Positions 1-8,553 of a stretch of DNA of 64,000 nt are shown piece after piece (position 1 is the first letter of the stretch; every line of letters starts with the position of its first letter). The notes under the pieces are model-generated. The model was not told where the DNA came from, did no database searches, and saw nothing but the letters and a program-made list of their open reading frames with translations. Position numbers and translations under genes: made by a program. This stretch comes from Halonatronomonas sp964558325 (GTDB lineage Bacteria > Bacillota > Halanaerobiia > Halanaerobiales > Halarsenatibacteraceae). The stretch lies in the NCBI GenBank assembly GCA_964558325.1, contig CAZLCX010000009.1:6199-70198 (forward strand), in the 5' to 3' direction.

Positions 1-1205
1 TATTTTTCTAATTTTTCTGATAAAGGTTTAAGGCCCTGCAGACATCTCTTTTCAAATGAATTCAAAGCATCTGCCAGGAGATTAATACTCTGCAATAGAT
101 TATAAACCATAACCGGTTTGGCCACATTCAACTCAAAATTACCGCTGGATCCTGCCAGATTTATTACAGTATCATTTCCAAGAACCTGATAGGAGACCTG
201 GAGTAAGGCCTCCGCCTGAGTGGGATTAACCTTACCTGGCATAATTGAACTTCCTGGCTCATTGGCTGGAATTTCAATCTCCCCCAGTCCACAACGGGGT
301 CCTGAGGCCAGCCAGCGGATATCATTAGCAATTTTAATTAGACTGGCAGCAATTGTTTTCAGGGCACCACTGCAATTAACAAGGCTATCATGGGCAGCAA
401 TAGCTTCAAATTTATTTGAAGCCGGTTTAAAATTAAGACCGGTCAGCTGATTGAGATACCTAACAACAACTGAATCAAACCCCTCTGGGGCATTCAGGCC
501 TGTGCCTACTGCAGTTCCCCCAATTGCAAGCTCTTTTAAATGCTCAAGGCTGTCTTCAAGGTGAACAAGACCATGTTTTATCTGACTGGCATACCCTGAA
601 AACTCCTGGCCCAGGCTGACTGGAGTCGCATCCATCAGGTGAGTCCTTCCAGTCTTAATCTGGTCTGAAAATTTCTCGGATTTCTCCTCTAAAGTCTCAT
701 AAAACCTATTTAACGCCGGGATTAATTTATCCTCAACAGCCAGAGTAGCTGCTAATGACATTGCTGTAGGAAAAGTATCATTTGATGACTGAGACATATT
801 GACATCATCATTTGGATGGAGAGGATTATGGGAGCCTGGTTCAAAGCCTGCAAGCTCTGAAGCCCGATTACTGATAACCTCATTGATATTCATATTGGTC
901 TGAGTTCCAGACCCGGTCTGCCAGACAACTAAGGGAAAATGCTCATCCAACTCGCCGGTAATTATCTCATGACTGACTTTTTCTATCAGTTCCAACTTAT
1001 CCTCTGACAGCCTGCCCAGTTCATGATTAGCCCTGGCAGCAGCCAGTTTAATCTTGCCATAGGCCTTAATAACTTCTTCTGGAATCTTTTCACTGCCAAT
1101 TGGAAAATTATTTCTTGAACGTTCTGTCTGGGCCCCATAATAGGCCTTTTCAGGAACCTTAACTTCACCTAACGAATCCTGCTCTATCCTAAACTCTGAA
1201 TCCAT
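1..1205 (-). CDS. fumC: Class II fumarase, C-terminus cut off by window edge
   Basis: Fumarate hydratase, interconverting fumarate and L-malate in the cytosol. Reading the reverse strand from the ATG at 1205 gives 401 codons with the superfamily signatures in order: TGSGTQTNMNINEV, SQSSNDTFPTAMS, GRTHLMDATPVSLGQ and the catalytic loop GSSIMPGKVNPTQAEA. The PGKVNPTQ wording favours fumarase over aspartate ammonia-lyase, which usually has PAKVNPV. The family is about 460 residues, so roughly 60 C-terminal residues lie beyond base 1. The start is supported by a GGGGGAAG ribosome site about 6 bases upstream. Nothing upstream appears to be in the same operon; the neighbouring nitroreductase unit ends with its own terminator. 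Confidence 0.9.
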   Translation of the reverse strand, partial: MDSEFRIEQDSLGEVKVPEKAYYGAQTERSRNNFPIGSEKIPEEVIKAYGKIKLAAARANHELGRLSEDKLELIEKVSHEIITGELDEHFPLVVWQTGSGTQTNMNINEVISNRASELAGFEPGSHNPLHPNDDVNMSQSSNDTFPTAMSLAATLAVEDKLIPALNRFYETLEEKSEKFSDQIKTGRTHLMDATPVSLGQEFSGYASQIKHGLVHLEDSLEHLKELAIGGTAVGTGLNAPEGFDSVVVRYLNQLTGLNFKPASNKFEAIAAHDSLVNCSGALKTIAASLIKIANDIRWLASGPRCGLGEIEIPANEPGSSIMPGKVNPTQAEALLQVSYQVLGNDTVINLAGSSGNFELNVAKPVMVYNLLQSINLLADALNSFEKRCLQGLKPLSEKLEK

Positions 1206-1269
1206 GAGTTTTCTTCCCCCTGTAATTTTATCTTATCATAATATTAGCATAATTAGTAATTCTACTTTA

Positions 1270-1299
1270 ATTATATACTAATATTTAGTAATTTAGCAA
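1270..1299 (-). promoter_or_regulatory. Candidate promoter for fumC
   Basis: On the minus strand TTGCTA (1299-1294), an 18-base spacer, then TATAAT (1275-1270), about 65 bases before the fumC start. The match to a sigma-A promoter is good at -10 and moderate at -35. The region is very AT-rich, so a chance match is possible. Confidence 0.35.
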
Positions 1300-1419
1300 A
1301 TTGAAAACAGAGAAACCAAAAGCACTGCTGATTAAAAAGAAAGGCTTGCTGAATATTATGCATATATTAAGTATTTTATTCATTAGCTCCTGAATTAATT
1401 GCTCTTGACCCCCTCTATA

Positions 1420-1446
1420 CCCGACGGTTACCTGCTCCTATCTCTT
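1420..1446. repeat. 27-base dispersed repeat, copy 1
   Basis: Matches 63826-63852 at 23 of 27 positions. Both copies share CGGTTACCTGC followed by TATCTCTT and lie in non-coding DNA at opposite ends of the window. Apart from this repeat, the fumC promoter and the terminator next to it, the 1206-1618 intergenic stretch shows no gene. Confidence 0.35.
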
Positions 1447-1501
1447 TCCATATTTCACAAAGTACTTTATACCTCTCTTATAGCATAAATATACATCTAG
1501 A

Positions 1502-1539
1502 ATTTTTAAAAAGGCCCCTGCAGAAATAACTGCAGAGGC
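1502..1539 (-). terminator. Rho-independent terminator of the nitroreductase/ptsI unit
   Basis: Inverted repeat 1514-1523 / 1530-1539 (10 pairs, one a G-U wobble on the minus strand) with a 6-base loop. On the minus strand it is followed by CTTTTTAAAAATT. It lies 80 bases after the nitroreductase stop. Confidence 0.8.
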
Positions 1540-1618
1540 AGAATTTATAAACCATTAAGACCAGGTTAAATCATAACTAAAACTGGATAAATCCTGTATT
1601 AATCAAGCCTGAGCTGGT

Positions 1619-2158
1619 TTATTCAGGGACCTCATGGCCATACCGATTATAATGGACCTTATTATACGGCAGGTCATCAAGGTCATATTTCTCCTTCTCT
1701 TCATCAGGATAGCCAAGAGCAATAATAGAATCAACCCTCAATTTATTAGGCAGATTCAATACCTCTTTTACATACTCTTCAGAATCACTGCCATCCTGCC
1801 GCTGTCTATTTCTAATCTGTATCCAGCAGGACCCAAGCTCTAAATCCAGAGCCTCCATCTGAATATTGGTAGCTGCAATTGAGCAGTCCTCAACCCAGAC
1901 ATCACTCTCTTCCGGGTCTGCAGCAACCACAATTGCCAGGCTTGCTCCAGCCAGAAATGCTGAGCCACCGGCCTTGGCTTCAGCTAACTCCTGGAGTAAA
2001 TCTTTATCATCTATCTGGACAAACTGCCAGGGCTGACTCCCCCGGGAAGTAGGTGAAAGTAAAGCTGCCTGTAGCAGAGACTGGACCTTCTCCCCCTCGA
2101 TCTCCTGATTCTTATATTTACGAATGCTTCTCCGCTCTTCTAGTAATTTCATATACAT
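1619..2158 (-). CDS. Nitroreductase family FMN oxidoreductase
   Basis: A 179-residue single-domain nitroreductase-fold flavoprotein. The N-terminal ERRSIRKYKNQEI segment is the classic FMN-phosphate binding RRSIR motif. SPTSRGSQPWQFV is the second flavin-contact motif, and the C-terminal ALGYPDEEKEKY matches the family's closing GYP element. Such enzymes reduce nitro compounds, quinones or flavins with NAD(P)H; the physiological substrate cannot be read from sequence. The start has AAGGAGGG about 9 bases upstream. It lies 3 bases after ptsI and ends the transcript that terminates at 1502-1539. Confidence 0.85.
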   Translation of the reverse strand: MYMKLLEERRSIRKYKNQEIEGEKVQSLLQAALLSPTSRGSQPWQFVQIDDKDLLQELAEAKAGGSAFLAGASLAIVVAADPEESDVWVEDCSIAATNIQMEALDLELGSCWIQIRNRQRQDGSDSEEYVKEVLNLPNKLRVDSIIALGYPDEEKEKYDLDDLPYNKVHYNRYGHEVPE

Positions 2159-2161
2159 AAT

Positions 2162-3874
2162 TTATTCCCTCCTTGACAGATAGTATTGAATTTCCGCTAC
2201 TGTTGACATCTGCAAAACTTTCTGGATTAACTCTCTTTTATCCCTGCCCAGCCATTTATTGATAGTCTCTTTAGCTGGAAGAATTGAAACAGGGCTCATA
2301 CTTAGCTGATTTATCCCAATTCCAAGCCAGAATGGAATTAATAACTTATCACCGGCTGCCTCGCCACACATGGCCACCGGTATATCAAACTCCCTGCCAG
2401 CTGCAGCCACCCTGGTTATCATTCTTAAAATTGCCGGGTGATAGGGGGTAAACTGATCTTTAATTTTTTCATTGGACCTATCAACGGCCAGGGTATACTG
2501 AACTAAATCATTGGTACCGATACTTAAAAAGTCAACCTCTTGAGCCAGTTCCCTGACCATGGCAACAGCCGAGGGCACTTCAATCATTATGCCAACCTCA
2601 GGATCTCCAATCTCAATATCTTCTTCCAATAACTCAAGCCTTGACTGTCGGAGAACGCTATTGGCATTCCGAACCTCTTCAATGGCTGAGATCAGCGGAT
2701 ACATTATCCTGACATTACCAAATTTAGAAGCCCTTAAGATTGCCCGCAGCTGAATCTTAAAGAAGTCCTTATTTTTCAGAGAAATTCTAATTCCCCGATA
2801 ACCCATCGCCGGGTTAATCTCTTCAGGAAAATCAAGGTATTCAGGCTTTTTATCTGAACCAATATCTAAAGTCCTGATCACAACTGGCCTGTCTCCTACC
2901 TTCTCAACTACTTCTTTATATATCTGAAACTGCTCTTCCTCATCAGGCAGGCTATCTCTATCTAAAAAGAGAAACTCAGTCCGGAAAAGTCCAATCCCGT
3001 CAGCTCCCCTGGCCAGCATCGGCCCGAGGTCAACTGTTCCACCTATATTGGCATTTACATAAACTCTCCTGCCATCTTTTCTCTCTAACTTAATATCCTT
3101 ATATTTCTCTAACTCTTTCTCCCTGGCCTCTAATTCCTGAGACCTTTTTTTATAATTTGAAAAGGTCTTTTCATCAGGGGAGATAAAGATCAGACCATCA
3201 TCGCCATCAACTATTAACTCATCCCCCTGGGAGATTTTACTGATGACCTCAGGACCAAGACCAACAACTGTTGGAATCTCTAGAGACCTGGCAAGAATCG
3301 CTGTATGGGAAGTCCTGGAACCTTCAGCCAGCACAATCCCCCTAACCCTGCTGGTATCTAATCTGGCAATCTCTGAAGGAGTTAGCTCATAGGAAACCAG
3401 AATAACCTCTTTATCAATCAGACTCTGATCAAGCTCCATCCCCTGAAGTAATCTGAGAATCCGATCTCCAATATCCTTAATATCAGCTCCTCTGGCGTCA
3501 ATATAATTCTCTTCAATTTCAGCAAACTGAGCAGCATAATTTCTAATAACCCTCTGGACAGCAACTTCAGCGGTCACCTGTTCTTCCAGAATTAATTCTT
3601 CTACCAGGCTGTGGAATTCTGGATCATTCATAATCTGAATATGAGCTGTAAAAATTTCTGATTCCTGGGAGCCAACCTCTTTTTTAATCTTCTGTCTTAA
3701 ATCCTTTAAATCTTCTTTGCCCTCAGCAATCGCCTGATAAAATCTTTTGATCTCCAGTTCAGCTTCTGCCTCTTCAATATTTTTTTGAACAAATTTAAAT
3801 TCATGCCTTTCCTGAATTAAGGCCTGGCCAATTGCAAAGCCAGGAGAAGCAGCAGTTCCCTGATTTCCTTCCAT
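2162..3874 (-). CDS. ptsI: Phosphoenolpyruvate-protein phosphotransferase (PTS enzyme I)
   Basis: Enzyme I of the sugar phosphotransferase system, which passes phosphate from PEP to HPr in the cytosol. At 570 residues it is normal length. It opens with the family's G-x-x-x-SPG-x-A-x-G pattern and carries the phosphorylated histidine in GSRTSHTAILARS (His190). The C-terminal PEP-binding barrel is complete, with GLFRTEFLF, RTLDIGSDK, NPAMGYRGIR, FLSIGTNDLVQYTLAVDR and the catalytic-Cys loop VAMCGEAAG. No HPr or EII gene is in the window. It follows a murein-recycling unit, so it could serve a MurNAc or anhydro-sugar PTS encoded elsewhere; that link is inference. Confidence 0.95.
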   Translation of the reverse strand: MEGNQGTAASPGFAIGQALIQERHEFKFVQKNIEEAEAELEIKRFYQAIAEGKEDLKDLRQKIKKEVGSQESEIFTAHIQIMNDPEFHSLVEELILEEQVTAEVAVQRVIRNYAAQFAEIEENYIDARGADIKDIGDRILRLLQGMELDQSLIDKEVILVSYELTPSEIARLDTSRVRGIVLAEGSRTSHTAILARSLEIPTVVGLGPEVISKISQGDELIVDGDDGLIFISPDEKTFSNYKKRSQELEAREKELEKYKDIKLERKDGRRVYVNANIGGTVDLGPMLARGADGIGLFRTEFLFLDRDSLPDEEEQFQIYKEVVEKVGDRPVVIRTLDIGSDKKPEYLDFPEEINPAMGYRGIRISLKNKDFFKIQLRAILRASKFGNVRIMYPLISAIEEVRNANSVLRQSRLELLEEDIEIGDPEVGIMIEVPSAVAMVRELAQEVDFLSIGTNDLVQYTLAVDRSNEKIKDQFTPYHPAILRMITRVAAAGREFDIPVAMCGEAAGDKLLIPFWLGIGINQLSMSPVSILPAKETINKWLGRDKRELIQKVLQMSTVAEIQYYLSRRE

Positions 3875-3918
3875 GATATCTCTCCTTTTATATACTTAAT
3901 CAAACTTTTCAGCTAAGG

Positions 3919-3944
3919 TTGTATTAATTATATCATAAATACAA
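3919..3944 (-). promoter_or_regulatory. Inverted repeat and -10-like site before ptsI
   Basis: Perfect 7-base inverted repeat TTGTATT / AATACAA separated by 12 bases. The centre holds TATAAT on the minus strand, about 50 bases before ptsI. It could be a promoter with an overlapping operator. No convincing -35 box was found. Confidence 0.35.
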
Positions 3945-3960
3945 TTAAGAAAAAGTACTC

Positions 3961-5190
3961 TTAAAAATCAACTTCATCCCCAGGGGTTAAATCTCCTGCA
4001 ATCACAGGATGCCTGGCTCCAGTAACAGAGGGAAGATTACCTGGCCGTTTCATCATAGATTCCCTGGCTAACAGGGCAAAGGCTACAGCCTCTTTCTGAT
4101 CTGCATCTATTGCTGGAATATCAAATTGCTCATAATCTTTATCCGCCAGGGAAATCAATTCAGTTCTATAATTATGAAATTTCTCTGAAATTTCTGTTTC
4201 AATAAATTTAAGAAGGGTTTTATTATGACATCCCCCTCCACTGATAATCACTTCAAGGCAGTCAGACTTTTTAAGAGTAATCAGATCTTTTCTACTTATC
4301 TCCTCCTGAAAACTCTTAACGATTGAACTGGCAGTAAACCTGGTCAGAGTAGTAATTATATCCTCTGGCTTAACACCTCTAGCTAAAGCTTCTTTAATTA
4401 CCCTGCCAGTATATTTACCTCCAAAGTCATTTCTCCCTGTTGAGCGAGGATATTTTCTATTAAAGAAATCATGCTGATATAACTGATCAAATAAATCTTC
4501 ATCAAGCTGACCCTGACTAGCCAGAACTCCATCCTGATCAAAATCATTATTTCCCTCAGTCAATATCTGAATAGCCCTGTCAATCATCATATTTCCAGGC
4601 CCGGTATCACTGCCACTGACTTCAGCCCGCTTACAATCAGCCGGCAGCCAGGTATAATTGGCAATCCCACCAATATTTAAAACAAAGCGATGGCTATCGG
4701 TGCTTTTATATAAAAGATAATCGATTAAAGGAACCAGGGGAGCCCCTTCCCCGCCGGCTGCTATATCCCTTAATCTAAAATTTGTAATCGTATCAACGCC
4801 AGTTCTTTCAGCAATAACTGAGCCAGATCCCAGCTGAAGACTTACAGTCTGACTTTTACCTGGCTGATGAAAGACTGTTTGACCATGACAGCCAATTAGA
4901 TCTAGTTCTTCTAACTCTAATCCTGCCTTTGAAAGAGCAGTTTTAATAGCTGCAGCATATATTTCTGCTAAATCTATATTCAGGCTGGCAACCTCTTTCA
5001 AAACCCTGGTCCCATCTGAATAACTAAAGTTTACCAGATTGCTTAATCTCTCTTTAATCTCATCCGGGTAACTCCTTTGATAATAACTTAAGATCTCTAA
5101 AGTTGAATCTTCAAAGCTATCTGTCTCAATTATAGCAACATCTATTCCATCCAGTGATGTTCCTGACATGACTCCAGCAATCTTTAGCAT
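3961..5190 (-). CDS. anmK: Anhydro-N-acetylmuramic acid kinase
   Basis: Phosphorylates and opens 1,6-anhydro-MurNAc to MurNAc-6-phosphate, the first cytosolic sugar step of murein recycling. The N-terminus IAGVMSGTSLDGIDVA is the diagnostic AnmK nucleotide-binding start. GCHGQTVFHQPG, NIGGIANYTWLP, SGSDTGPGNMMIDRAI and the adenosine motif ISGGGCHNKTL follow in family order. At 409 residues it is slightly longer than typical (about 370-390). AnmK implies that anhydro-muropeptides made by lytic transglycosylases are imported, which is normally a Gram-negative strategy and fits the outer-membrane genes here. No MurQ etherase is visible in the window. Confidence 0.93.
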   Translation of the reverse strand: MLKIAGVMSGTSLDGIDVAIIETDSFEDSTLEILSYYQRSYPDEIKERLSNLVNFSYSDGTRVLKEVASLNIDLAEIYAAAIKTALSKAGLELEELDLIGCHGQTVFHQPGKSQTVSLQLGSGSVIAERTGVDTITNFRLRDIAAGGEGAPLVPLIDYLLYKSTDSHRFVLNIGGIANYTWLPADCKRAEVSGSDTGPGNMMIDRAIQILTEGNNDFDQDGVLASQGQLDEDLFDQLYQHDFFNRKYPRSTGRNDFGGKYTGRVIKEALARGVKPEDIITTLTRFTASSIVKSFQEEISRKDLITLKKSDCLEVIISGGGCHNKTLLKFIETEISEKFHNYRTELISLADKDYEQFDIPAIDADQKEAVAFALLARESMMKRPGNLPSVTGARHPVIAGDLTPGDEVDF

Positions 5191-5241
5191 TTTATCTCTC
5201 CTTTAAAACTTTTAACCCTGAACTTTTAATCTTAATCTTGC

Positions 5242-6492
5242 TTAACCCTGATCTTTTAATCCAGATGCAAAGCCATTTTGATCATTATCCCGGCCTATTT
5301 GAAAACCAATCGGCTCAGTATTATGATTATCCTGACTCAAAAGACTATAAATTAAATTATGAAGACGAGGCCTTAGTTTAATAATCTTTTGATTCTCTCT
5401 GCCACCATTAACTCTATTTGATAGTAAAATCACTGTCAGGCCACTTTCAGGTAAAGTCCAGATCGATGTTCCAGTAAATCCAGTATGACCTAAAGCCTTA
5501 CTCCCAAAATAAATACCAGAAGAAGACCTAATATTACCGCCTTTATCCCAGCCCAGGCCTCGCATTTCTCCATCTTTTCTGGTATAAGTCCTGGCGATAA
5601 TTCTACTGCTGGCAGGAGATAAAATATTTACCTTTTTCTCATCCTGATTTAATATCATGGCCATTAATTTTACCAGATCCTTTACATTTGAAAAAAGACC
5701 GGCCTGACCGCTGGCTCCTCCTAAAAAAGCACAATTTTCATCATGAACTTCTCCATGAATCTGCTTTTCCCTCCAACTACAATATTCAGTTGGAGCTATC
5801 TGATTAAGCTCTATTTCATTATTATTTTCTAGAGGATTAAAATCAGTCTTTTTTAATTCTCCAGGCTCAATAATATATTTTCTAGCATAATCAGCAAGTT
5901 TTAAGCCGCTAATTTTTTCAACAATAAAACCAAGCAGTAAAAAGTTAGGATCGCTATAAAGAACTTTTTGACCAGGTTCTGCAACTGGCTCTAAATTCAA
6001 TAAATATTTAAGAACTTTATCTCTATCTCCTGGTTCCTTCCAGAGCTGAACTATCGCCGGCAGGCCTGAAGTATGGGTCATCAACTGATCTATTCTGATT
6101 TCTTCTAACTCTTCTCTAACCTCTGGGAAAAAATCCTTTAAATAATCATGCAGGTTCAATTTACCTGTTTCATTTAATTGCATAATAGCAGTAGTTGTTA
6201 TTAATACCTTGGTTAAAGAGGCCAGATCATAAACAGTATCCACTGAAACCTCAGTATTATCATCATAAGCTATCTTTCCAAAAGCCTGACTGTAGATTAA
6301 TTTTTCTCCCTGGGCAATCCCTAAAACAGCTCCTGGAAAGACTCCTGCCTCTACAGCCCCTTCCATAAATTTATTAATCTCGTTACAGGCGGCTGTATCC
6401 AGTCTCAAATTATAATCTCTGGTTTTTTTAGAATCAGAAATTCTTGAAGCGGTCCCTTTGCGAGAGATTGGCTTTTTAAAGTAATTTCTCAT
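5242..6492 (-). CDS. Serine beta-lactamase-fold hydrolase, AmiE-like (putative N-acetylmuramyl-L-Ala amidase)
   Basis: A 416-residue class C beta-lactamase/esterase-fold protein. The nucleophile motif is SLTK (Ser92, Lys95), the second motif is YSDPNF near residue 179, and the third is GHTGFTGTS. The N-terminus is hydrophilic and basic with no signal peptide, so it should be cytoplasmic. Bacillus subtilis AmiE (YbbE) of this family removes peptides from MurNAc and sits with murQ/murR. Here the gene sits between a MurR-like regulator unit and anmK, which supports the same role acting on imported muropeptides. The start follows AAGGAG by about 9 bases inside the end of the preceding gene, so translation is probably coupled. 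An unrelated esterase or D-peptidase remains possible. Confidence 0.7.
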   Translation of the reverse strand: MRNYFKKPISRKGTASRISDSKKTRDYNLRLDTAACNEINKFMEGAVEAGVFPGAVLGIAQGEKLIYSQAFGKIAYDDNTEVSVDTVYDLASLTKVLITTTAIMQLNETGKLNLHDYLKDFFPEVREELEEIRIDQLMTHTSGLPAIVQLWKEPGDRDKVLKYLLNLEPVAEPGQKVLYSDPNFLLLGFIVEKISGLKLADYARKYIIEPGELKKTDFNPLENNNEIELNQIAPTEYCSWREKQIHGEVHDENCAFLGGASGQAGLFSNVKDLVKLMAMILNQDEKKVNILSPASSRIIARTYTRKDGEMRGLGWDKGGNIRSSSGIYFGSKALGHTGFTGTSIWTLPESGLTVILLSNRVNGGRENQKIIKLRPRLHNLIYSLLSQDNHNTEPIGFQIGRDNDQNGFASGLKDQG

Positions 6493-6493
6493 T

Positions 6494-7447
6494 TTACATC
6501 AACTCCTTCTGGAGAGGAATATATTGATGAACAACTTCATATCCAAATTTTTGATAATATTCGATTAAAGTAGTCCAGTCTATGGTAATCTCTTTATAAC
6601 CATCGTGATATAAAGTGTTTAATACTCTTTGCAAAAAAGGAGTACTTAAGCTCTTACCCCGCCAGCTTTCTGCAAGTCCCAGGGGGCCTAATCCAGCATA
6701 AGCTTCTCCTGATTTCCCTCCAAAATTTAGGTTCGGTCCCTTATAAAAGCCATCCTGGCGGTTGGTTCTGGCAAAACCAATAATATCTGTATCTCCTTTT
6801 ATCAGGAGATAATAATCATTTAAACCTCCTGGCCAGCGGCTGATATTTTCAGCTTCATACTGCCAGCGGCCTGGAAACTCCTCAGTTAAAAAATTTAATA
6901 GTTTATTTCTGTCTTTAGATTTTGCCTGCTGAACACTGTATGAATCATCAGGAAACTCTCTAGCCTCAGGTTTTTGCCTGTAAACCCTTCGCAAATCAGA
7001 TTCCAGACCCCCTGCTCTAAACCCTGCCCTGACCCAGGCTTTCTTCTCAGCTTCAAACTCTGCTGGTAATCCTGGCAGAAAATTCTGGGGGTCCTGTCCA
7101 TAACTAATGTATTTTACCCCGCTAGTCCTAAACTGATTAATAATAAAATCCAAAAGTTCTAACCATTTATCTGAGCCAGCCCCATCTTCAGTAACCAATA
7201 ATGATATCCAGCCCCGCTCCGGTCCCACATAATTAATTAACTCCCTTACCGGCTGTTTTATCACCCCAAAACCAACCAGTCTATTATCAGCAAAAGAGCC
7301 AAATAATCTCACCTGAAGACCACTAAAGGGAGCTAAAATATTCTGGCGATACAAACCTGCCTTTAGACTGTAATTATTATAATTCTGGTTCCAGAGGCTT
7401 ATTCCTGCATCCAGATATTTAACTTTCTCCAATTCTTTAATTATCAT
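6494..7447 (-). CDS. GNAT-family N-acetyltransferase, two-domain
   Basis: A 317-residue protein that looks like two tandem GNAT folds. The N-terminal half (about 1-160) includes RLVGFGVIKQP and an acyl-CoA-loop-like region. The C-terminal half (about 170-317) includes DTDIIGFARTNR and GLGPLGLAESWRGKSLSTPFL, close to the R/Q-x-x-G-x-G/A CoA-binding loop. It ends with a typical YYQKFGYE beta-bulge strand. The substrate is unknown. Its position between the MurR-like regulator and the AmiE-like hydrolase suggests acetylation or modification of an amino sugar or cell-wall amino acid, but that is only context. The GGAGG ribosome site 11 bases upstream supports the start. Confidence 0.7.
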   Translation of the reverse strand: MIIKELEKVKYLDAGISLWNQNYNNYSLKAGLYRQNILAPFSGLQVRLFGSFADNRLVGFGVIKQPVRELINYVGPERGWISLLVTEDGAGSDKWLELLDFIINQFRTSGVKYISYGQDPQNFLPGLPAEFEAEKKAWVRAGFRAGGLESDLRRVYRQKPEAREFPDDSYSVQQAKSKDRNKLLNFLTEEFPGRWQYEAENISRWPGGLNDYYLLIKGDTDIIGFARTNRQDGFYKGPNLNFGGKSGEAYAGLGPLGLAESWRGKSLSTPFLQRVLNTLYHDGYKEITIDWTTLIEYYQKFGYEVVHQYIPLQKELM

Positions 7448-7471
7448 TATAGCTTACATCCTCCAAATTTA

Positions 7472-8338
7472 CTATTCTTTACTGATCTGCATCGCTTCTC
7501 TTGTCTTTTGCAGTGCTGCTGTCGTCTCGTCATGGTCAGCCAGAGCTGTTGCCAAAAATAAAATATCAATGACCGCCAGCTGGGCAATTCTTGATGCTAT
7601 CGCACTGCCCCTGTAAGGAGTTTCTCTAGATGAAGTCAATAAAGTAATCTCTGACCTCTCACTAACTGGAGAACCCACCTGAGAAGTGATTGCAACTCTC
7701 TGACAGCCTGTCTCCTCTAAAATATCAAGAACTTCAATCAGTTCTCTGGTCCTGCCAGAATCTGATATTGCCAGCACAAGGTCCTCTGGTTCAAGCAAGG
7801 AGGCCACTGTCTTCTGACTATGGCTATCTGTCATGGCAATCGCCGGGAGGCCAATTCTCACAAATTTCAGTTCTGCATCCCTGGCAACTATACCAGAAGC
7901 TCCAAAGCCAAAGAAATATAGCTTTCTTGCCGAAAGTATCTTATCAACTACCTCTTCATATAAATCAGTTTCTACTAATTTATGGGTATTCACCAGTGAT
8001 TCATCATAGATTTGAAACAATTTATCTTTTAGGTTCTCAATTGAATCTCCTGGTTCAATTGCCCCATAGATTATCTCCCTGTCATCATTTTGCCGGTCAT
8101 TTCTAGCAAGTTTTATTTTTAATTCCTGATATCCAGAATAACCAACCCTCTGACAGAACTTAACGATTGTTGCCTCTGATACACCAATTTGCTCTGCCAG
8201 ATTAGTAATTGAAGAATAAACAACTTCGCCAGAATGTTTTATCACATACTCAGCAACCCTTTTTTCTGCAGGTTTTAGTGAATCAAGGTGTGATTTAATC
8301 TGTAATATTTCCCTTGACAATTTTCTTGAATTACCCAA
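7472..8338 (-). CDS. RpiR-family regulator, MurR-like (HTH + SIS domain)
   Basis: A 288-residue transcription factor. An N-terminal helix-turn-helix (about 35-75) contains TNLAEQIGVSEATIVKFCQRVG. A C-terminal SIS sugar-phosphate-binding domain (about 120-260) contains KLYFFGFGASGIVARDAELK and DLVLAISDSGRTRELIE. MurR of this family represses MurNAc catabolism and responds to MurNAc-6-phosphate, the product of AnmK encoded four genes downstream. The start is TTG, with AGGGGG nine bases upstream. It heads its own transcript, because the deacylase gene upstream ends in a terminator (8512-8542). Autoregulation is likely but not shown. Confidence 0.85.
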   Translation of the reverse strand: MGNSRKLSREILQIKSHLDSLKPAEKRVAEYVIKHSGEVVYSSITNLAEQIGVSEATIVKFCQRVGYSGYQELKIKLARNDRQNDDREIIYGAIEPGDSIENLKDKLFQIYDESLVNTHKLVETDLYEEVVDKILSARKLYFFGFGASGIVARDAELKFVRIGLPAIAMTDSHSQKTVASLLEPEDLVLAISDSGRTRELIEVLDILEETGCQRVAITSQVGSPVSERSEITLLTSSRETPYRGSAIASRIAQLAVIDILFLATALADHDETTAALQKTREAMQISKE

Positions 8339-8354
8339 ATAAATTTGCCCCCTT

Positions 8355-8389
8355 TTAATTAAATTTCAGCTTTATGAATTAAATTCCAA
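8355..8389 (-). promoter_or_regulatory. Direct repeats upstream of the MurR-like gene (operator candidate)
   Basis: On the minus strand two GAA(A)TTTAATT units about 20 bases apart lie directly ahead of the ribosome site of the RpiR gene. A TATAAT-like box lies further upstream. Repeats of this kind are where an RpiR repressor could bind, but the local DNA is AT-rich and chance is a real alternative. Confidence 0.25.
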
Positions 8390-8504
8390 CTTCCTTTTCA
8401 TATTAATTTAATCTGTTATTATATTATTCTCTTTTATTTATAAAATACCTTCATAAAAACCTATATAATAATAAAAAAATATTTTCACCGAAAATAAAAC
8501 TGCA

Positions 8505-8542
8505 AATTAAAATCTCGACCAGATTAAAGACCCGGTCGAGAT
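8505..8542 (-). terminator. Terminator after the D-aminoacylase gene
   Basis: Nine-base perfect stem ATCTCGACC (8512-8520) / GGTCGAGAT (8534-8542), followed on the minus strand by TTTTAATTT. It separates the lysA-to-deacylase transcript from the downstream MurR-like transcript. Confidence 0.75.
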
Positions 8543-8553
8543 AATAATTTTTA

